Of a DNA stretch of 64,000 nt, positions 60,253 through 64,000 are shown piece after piece. The position numbers and the translations under genes are program-made. The stretch spans positions 32,599,041 through 32,663,040 of the forward strand of contig CM067069.1 in NCBI GenBank assembly GCA_033980235.1, written 5' to 3'. The stretch comes from Diadema setosum (Eukaryota; Echinodermata; Echinoidea; Diadematoida; Diadematidae). How positions within the stretch are numbered: position 1 is the stretch's first letter; every line of letters starts with the position of its first letter. The notes beneath the pieces were generated by a model. The model saw only the letters and a list, made by a program, of their open reading frames with translations. It searched no databases and was not told the DNA's origin.

Positions 60253-61399
60253 TATTCAAAGGAGAACACGACGGAAGAAATGGAGGCCATTGAACACAGA
60301 CGCGCGTCGTACTGTGGGTGAGTGCAAGTGAGTGAGTGGAAGGTTGCCTATTGTGTGTGTGCATCTCGCGTGCGAGAGGGAAGGATACAAAATGTTTAGC
60401 TTTACTGGATTCGGACAGTTATAGCAGACTAACTTTGTGAAGTGCAGGAAATATTACAAGTCTCTGATAAATATCTTTCTATGATAATTTAGGACAAAAC
60501 TTATTATTTTGTTCAGTAGAAGTTTGTAGAAATTTGTAGATTGGAATAATACGAAGAAATAGTTCAGAATTAATGAATACTAAAAGTCGTCGAATATGAC
60601 TGTAATTGTTCGAGAAATATATACATCAAAAATTCGCGAGAAACAAAATCTGGCATTTTGTTTGACATGGGAAATTGTTCCAAAATCCATGGGTCCATCT
60701 TTTGCATAAACCATGAAGCGTAAATTCCTCGGAAGTGCCTAAAATGAATGAGTGAAAACTTGTACGAATGTAAGAACAACCCAAGTCCTGGACTTGGGTC
60801 AGTCTTACGCCCAATGCCCGTTGTGCGACTGAGCCTGCGAGCTGGTGACGAGGTGGTGCAAGCTGTATGGGGCGCCAAGTGTCGCATGGCCCAATTCTTT
60901 ACGAAATCAGTCATGTCGTAACGAAATGTTATCATTTCGTTACTAAATGATTATTTCTTCTTATTAAAACGTATTCTCTCATCACTCCTTGTCATGTAAA
61001 AATGCTAGGTGTGTGGTATGGTAGAGTTCATTTGACAGACAATAGAAACATTCCTTTAAAGAGGCAATTTGCCCACTTGTACTGTACGCAAATTGCCTCT
61101 TCGTGACTGGCCCCTAGCTTTTTCGACTACTCATGTCTTAAACTATTTCTGTTTTAAACTTATGTAATAGGCCTGTCTGCTGAATTTCCTTCTTCTTTTA
61201 CCCCCCCCCCCCCCCGCCCTTGATTTCATGTATGCGGCACATCCAGTATGTATCTTTCAAGAGCAGCAATTGTTGTTTAGATTTGCTTTTGTTATTTACC
61301 CGGGTAAAAAAAAAATACACAAAGTCTTATCTTTCCTCTATTTAGTCAGAGTTAATTTGGTCCACGTTACATGGGTTTTGTTATTCTATTACCTTTATC
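60253..61399. other. Interval upstream of the LINE
   Basis: The first 100-200 bp, with GAGTG-rich text (about 60318-60342), is probably the LINE 5' UTR. A 13-15-bp C run lies at about 61201-61215. 'gcaaattgcctct' and its complement 'agaggcaatttgc' (about 61060-61100) form a short hairpin. No genes. Confidence 0.4.
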
Positions 61400-61439
61400 A
61401 TACACTCACACATACATTCTGCATTGCGATCAGCACTCT

Positions 61440-61618
61440 CTGTTCATGGTTGTTCACAGTTTTGTTATTATTATGTTCACGGTTATTACATTTAGGGCCG
61501 TTATTACATTTAGCGTTGAAATGTATTATATTAAGGGTGGTTGTTACATTTAGGGTTAAGATGTTCTACATTATGGGTTTATATTACATCTAGCGTTATT
61601 ACATTTAAGAGTGATACA
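61440..61618. repeat. Degenerate short tandem repeat, TTACATTTAGGG-like
   Basis: Variants of 'gttattacatttagggt' recur about every 18-25 bp. Some contain TTAGGG or TTTAGGG, but the units are too diverged to be a telomeric tract. Confidence 0.6.
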
Positions 61619-62383
61619 ACAGTTTTGAGACTCCCCAGAAGAGGGCTTGCAGGACCCCGGTCACTTCTGTTTACGTGTATGTGGTTAAGATCAAAGTATA
61701 AAACAAAGAGACTTAATAGGGTGTCAAATCTCTTTGATATAGAAATATACGCGTTCCTCACTAGGAAATCACTATCATATGGGGTGGGATTTTGGGGGGT
61801 CTTGAAATGACGCCGCACAGGTGTCTTCAACACTTACGAGCCGAGTTCATAGCCTTTCAGCGTATACTGGGCTTAGAGTCCTGTCAGAGTAGCTTTTTCT
61901 GTTGTACATAATGAACATGATTTTGACAGTGATGAGGAAGTGAACGGAAGCAAAGTAAGAGGGAAATGCTCAAGAGTAGAGGCGGAAAGGTAATCCAATT
62001 GCAAATAAGGAACAAAGTTGTATCAAGAAAATATCAGAAGATGAAGAAATTATAAAATGACAGCATATCTACCTGATCTATATACAAATGGCCGAAAATT
62101 TTAAGAGGATCAATGTCAAGTAATATGTGTATGAACAATTAAAGCTTTATGGAGATGCCTTGGAAATACTTTCCGACACTACGGAGATACGGGAAAATTG
62201 TGACATTTCAGAATTTGATCTTGACTAATAAATGACCTTTGACCTTGAGCATGTGCACCCACATAGGCGTCCACTCATCCATACATCAGCAAAGTTTCAT
62301 GTAGATATATCTCAAACTGTTCTTTGGTTACATCGTCCACCAATTTGCTTACGGCCAGACGGTAGTACCCGCATTTAACACAC
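61619..62383. other. Non-coding interval
   Basis: No gene recognised. 'tgacctttgaccttgag' (about 62231-62247) contains two nuclear-receptor half-site-like TGACCT(T) strings, probably by chance. Confidence 0.35.
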
Positions 62384-62507
62384 GCACACATGCACATACT
62401 CACACACATGCAGACACACTCACAGACCCAGACACCCAGTCACCCAGACACACACACGCATACACATACATACACACACGCACACACACACACTCATATA
62501 CACACAT
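62384..62507. repeat. Degenerate (CA)n tract
   Basis: CA-rich stretch with frequent g/t interruptions. Confidence 0.85.
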
Positions 62508-63179
62508 TTTGGGCATTCTTTATTTGAATTCCATTCAATATCAGCATCATTTTCACATCGAAACAAGAATGAACATAAGTAAGCAGTTGTAGTCTACTCA
62601 TTTGTGCTGATTTGTTTTTAACATGCAATAAAATATAATTTTTCATGCACAATATACCATCGATACAAAAGTGATATAATATTCTGTTTAAATCTCTTTC
62701 AAAAAAAGTTTTATCGTTTTTGTTTGTTTGTTTGTTTGATTTTTTTGTTGTTGTTGTTGTTTTTGTCCAAGGGTTCATTCAGGATTCAATTCAAAATGCT
62801 GAATCAAAATAATATAATCATACCAACATCACATAGTATGAGATCGATACGAACATAATCGTGCATTACAGGTTCACCAATTCGTTCGAAAATATTTGTT
62901 TATTTTTTTCTGACTATTTTATATCAAATAATGACAGTATTTCTATTCTCATTCTAATTTCTCTCATAATAACTGCTTATAAAGAGTAGCTTCTTTTATC
63001 ATATATGGTTTAATGTTGTTTCAAATTAAGAATATAAATACTCCGAAATGTCATTGTCAAATACTAACAGTACTGGCTTTTGCACTTTATTTTCAGCAAG
63101 TGTCAAACGTTAATATTTATTATTCATGGTCGGAACATATCTTGCAGCAAACTCCTCACGTATATATATAAATAAGTGT
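62508..63179. other. Non-coding interval
   Basis: AT-rich, with (TTTG)n and (TTG)n near 62720-62762. No gene recognised. Confidence 0.4.
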
Positions 63180-63420
63180 GAGTCGTGTATCTTCAGCTGC
63201 TAAAGCCCTGGACCGTCGCATCTTTTAGTAATGTGTATAACGAGAGTAAATAAGAGGCGGTAGACGGTGCTTTTGAATCCTCACAATCTGATTTTATTTC
63301 GAGCTTTCGGGCCTTCTGCCCTTTGTCAAGACTGAGGACAAATCGGACAAAATATAGAACATGGATATCATAAATTAAAAAAAAAAAACTAATGATGATC
63401 AAGACAAGTTAAAGTAATAA
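63180..63420 (-). mobile_element. Possible Penelope-like element end
   Basis: The minus strand reads GACAAAGGGCAGAAGGCCCG, then AAAGCTCGAAATAAAATC. 'Reads GGGC...GCCCGAAAGCTCGAAATAAA' is the style of Penelope-like terminal repeats, which often contain hammerhead-ribozyme cores. The CUGAUGA-type box is not clean here and no reverse transcriptase is nearby, so this is tentative. Confidence 0.3.
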
Positions 63421-64000
63421 CGACAGTGATATATGTGACCGTGCACCTCAAAACGAACATAAAGTCGCACACACTGATTTTGCGTGAGGACTGAAAATAG
63501 GTGAAATGGGTCAACCTAGCCGAACTTGACTTTTTCATATTTTCTGAAAGAGCGGATCTTCTTTTACATTATGCTAAAATTTGGTATCATAAAACGGGCA
63601 GGAAAGTGTGTTTTTTTAGCAGTTTATCTAATTTTTTTGGTAGAACAGTGTGATTAGGTGTGTCTTTAGAATCCCTTTTTCATTTCTGAAAATCCTTGTC
63701 CACACTCTTCACTTTCAACTCTAATAACTTTTGCAAGGATAGTGCTACTGCTTTGAAAGTTGGCATTAATTATGGACAGAATGTGTTAAAGAGGCATGCT
63801 CAATTTCAGTTTGCCTTACTCTTTAAATCCATATTAAGAAATTACTGCAACATACACGTTCGGAATCCATTGTACATCTTCCTTGTGCGAGCTCGAATAC
63901 CAGCTCCCTTTGTTTCATATTTATAAATCTTCTCCGATTTCTCTTTTACTTCAGTATAAGAGCATATTAATACCTCTTCATTGTACTTATTCACATCTAT
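63421..64000. other. Window end, unassigned
   Basis: No gene recognised. 'gaccgtgcacctcaaaacg' to 'gggtcaacctagccg' (about 63438-63520) looks like a dispersed repeat, but no second copy is in this window. Confidence 0.3.

Noticed and set aside
61500..61570. Interstitial telomere
   Set aside because: TTAGGG-like hexamers are sparse and not in tandem.
62231..62247. Nuclear-receptor response element
   Set aside because: Two half-site-like strings in a short stretch, with no gene nearby and no further support.

Overview
The window is eukaryotic and dominated by transposable elements. Nothing prokaryotic is visible: there are no closely packed ORFs and no operons. Instead it has AT-rich spacers, many microsatellites, GT-AG-type splice sites, LTR and non-LTR retrotransposons, and many short inverted-repeat elements. 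The strings 'taggcctat', GCGA-rich satellites and G/C homopolymer runs remind me of echinoderm or other marine invertebrate deuterostome genomes. That assignment is an impression, not a demonstration. I found no clearly intact host gene, no rRNA and no tRNA.

Layout. 1-4020: two ACGTC-rich blocks flank a C-terminal LINE fragment and a 1.4-kb hAT-like non-autonomous element (560-1959, 8-bp target duplication). 4020-9750: largely featureless, with a CA microsatellite. 9759-11310: decayed RecQ-like helicase gene on the minus strand; a long hairpin (10592-10678) lies in its intron. 11920-21012: a complete-ended Ty3/gypsy-type LTR retrotransposon on the minus strand. It has 2.2-kb nearly identical LTRs and a tRNA-Ser primer site, but its gag-pol has lost reverse transcriptase, RNase H and the integrase core. 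21398-25060: palindromic MITE, dispersed repeats and a 160-200-bp satellite. 25490-27268: a second hAT-like element (perfect 8-bp target duplication) filled with four 266-bp repeats. 27410-27608: foldback. 29199-33319: probable DNA element holding a LINE copy that lacks its RT. 34704-44060: an array of roughly 390-bp repeats, broken by an 8.0-kb element (35725-43724) with CACTGT termini and a TA target duplication, which itself carries a 1.2-kb foldback element and a small hAT-like element. 46100-47690: 5' half of another LINE. 48187-51739: a segmental duplication with a coding tail whose repeats expanded in one copy, and a solo-LTR-like insertion with a matching empty site. 57257-60252: a nearly intact LINE (endonuclease plus reverse transcriptase) with one frameshift. 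60253-64000: simple repeats and a possible Penelope-like end.

Almost all recognisable coding sequence, host-like or mobile, lies on the minus strand. The best candidates for something little described are: (a) a GCGA-rich core motif shared by satellites inside different hAT-like families; (b) the 8-kb CACTG-ended element with its subterminal repeat arrays; (c) the LTR whose 24-bp internal direct repeats look like a splice donor and a splice acceptor; (d) the 87-nt hairpin in the helicase intron. Coordinates, target duplications and inverted repeats were read by eye. Family names rest on motifs and were not checked by any search.
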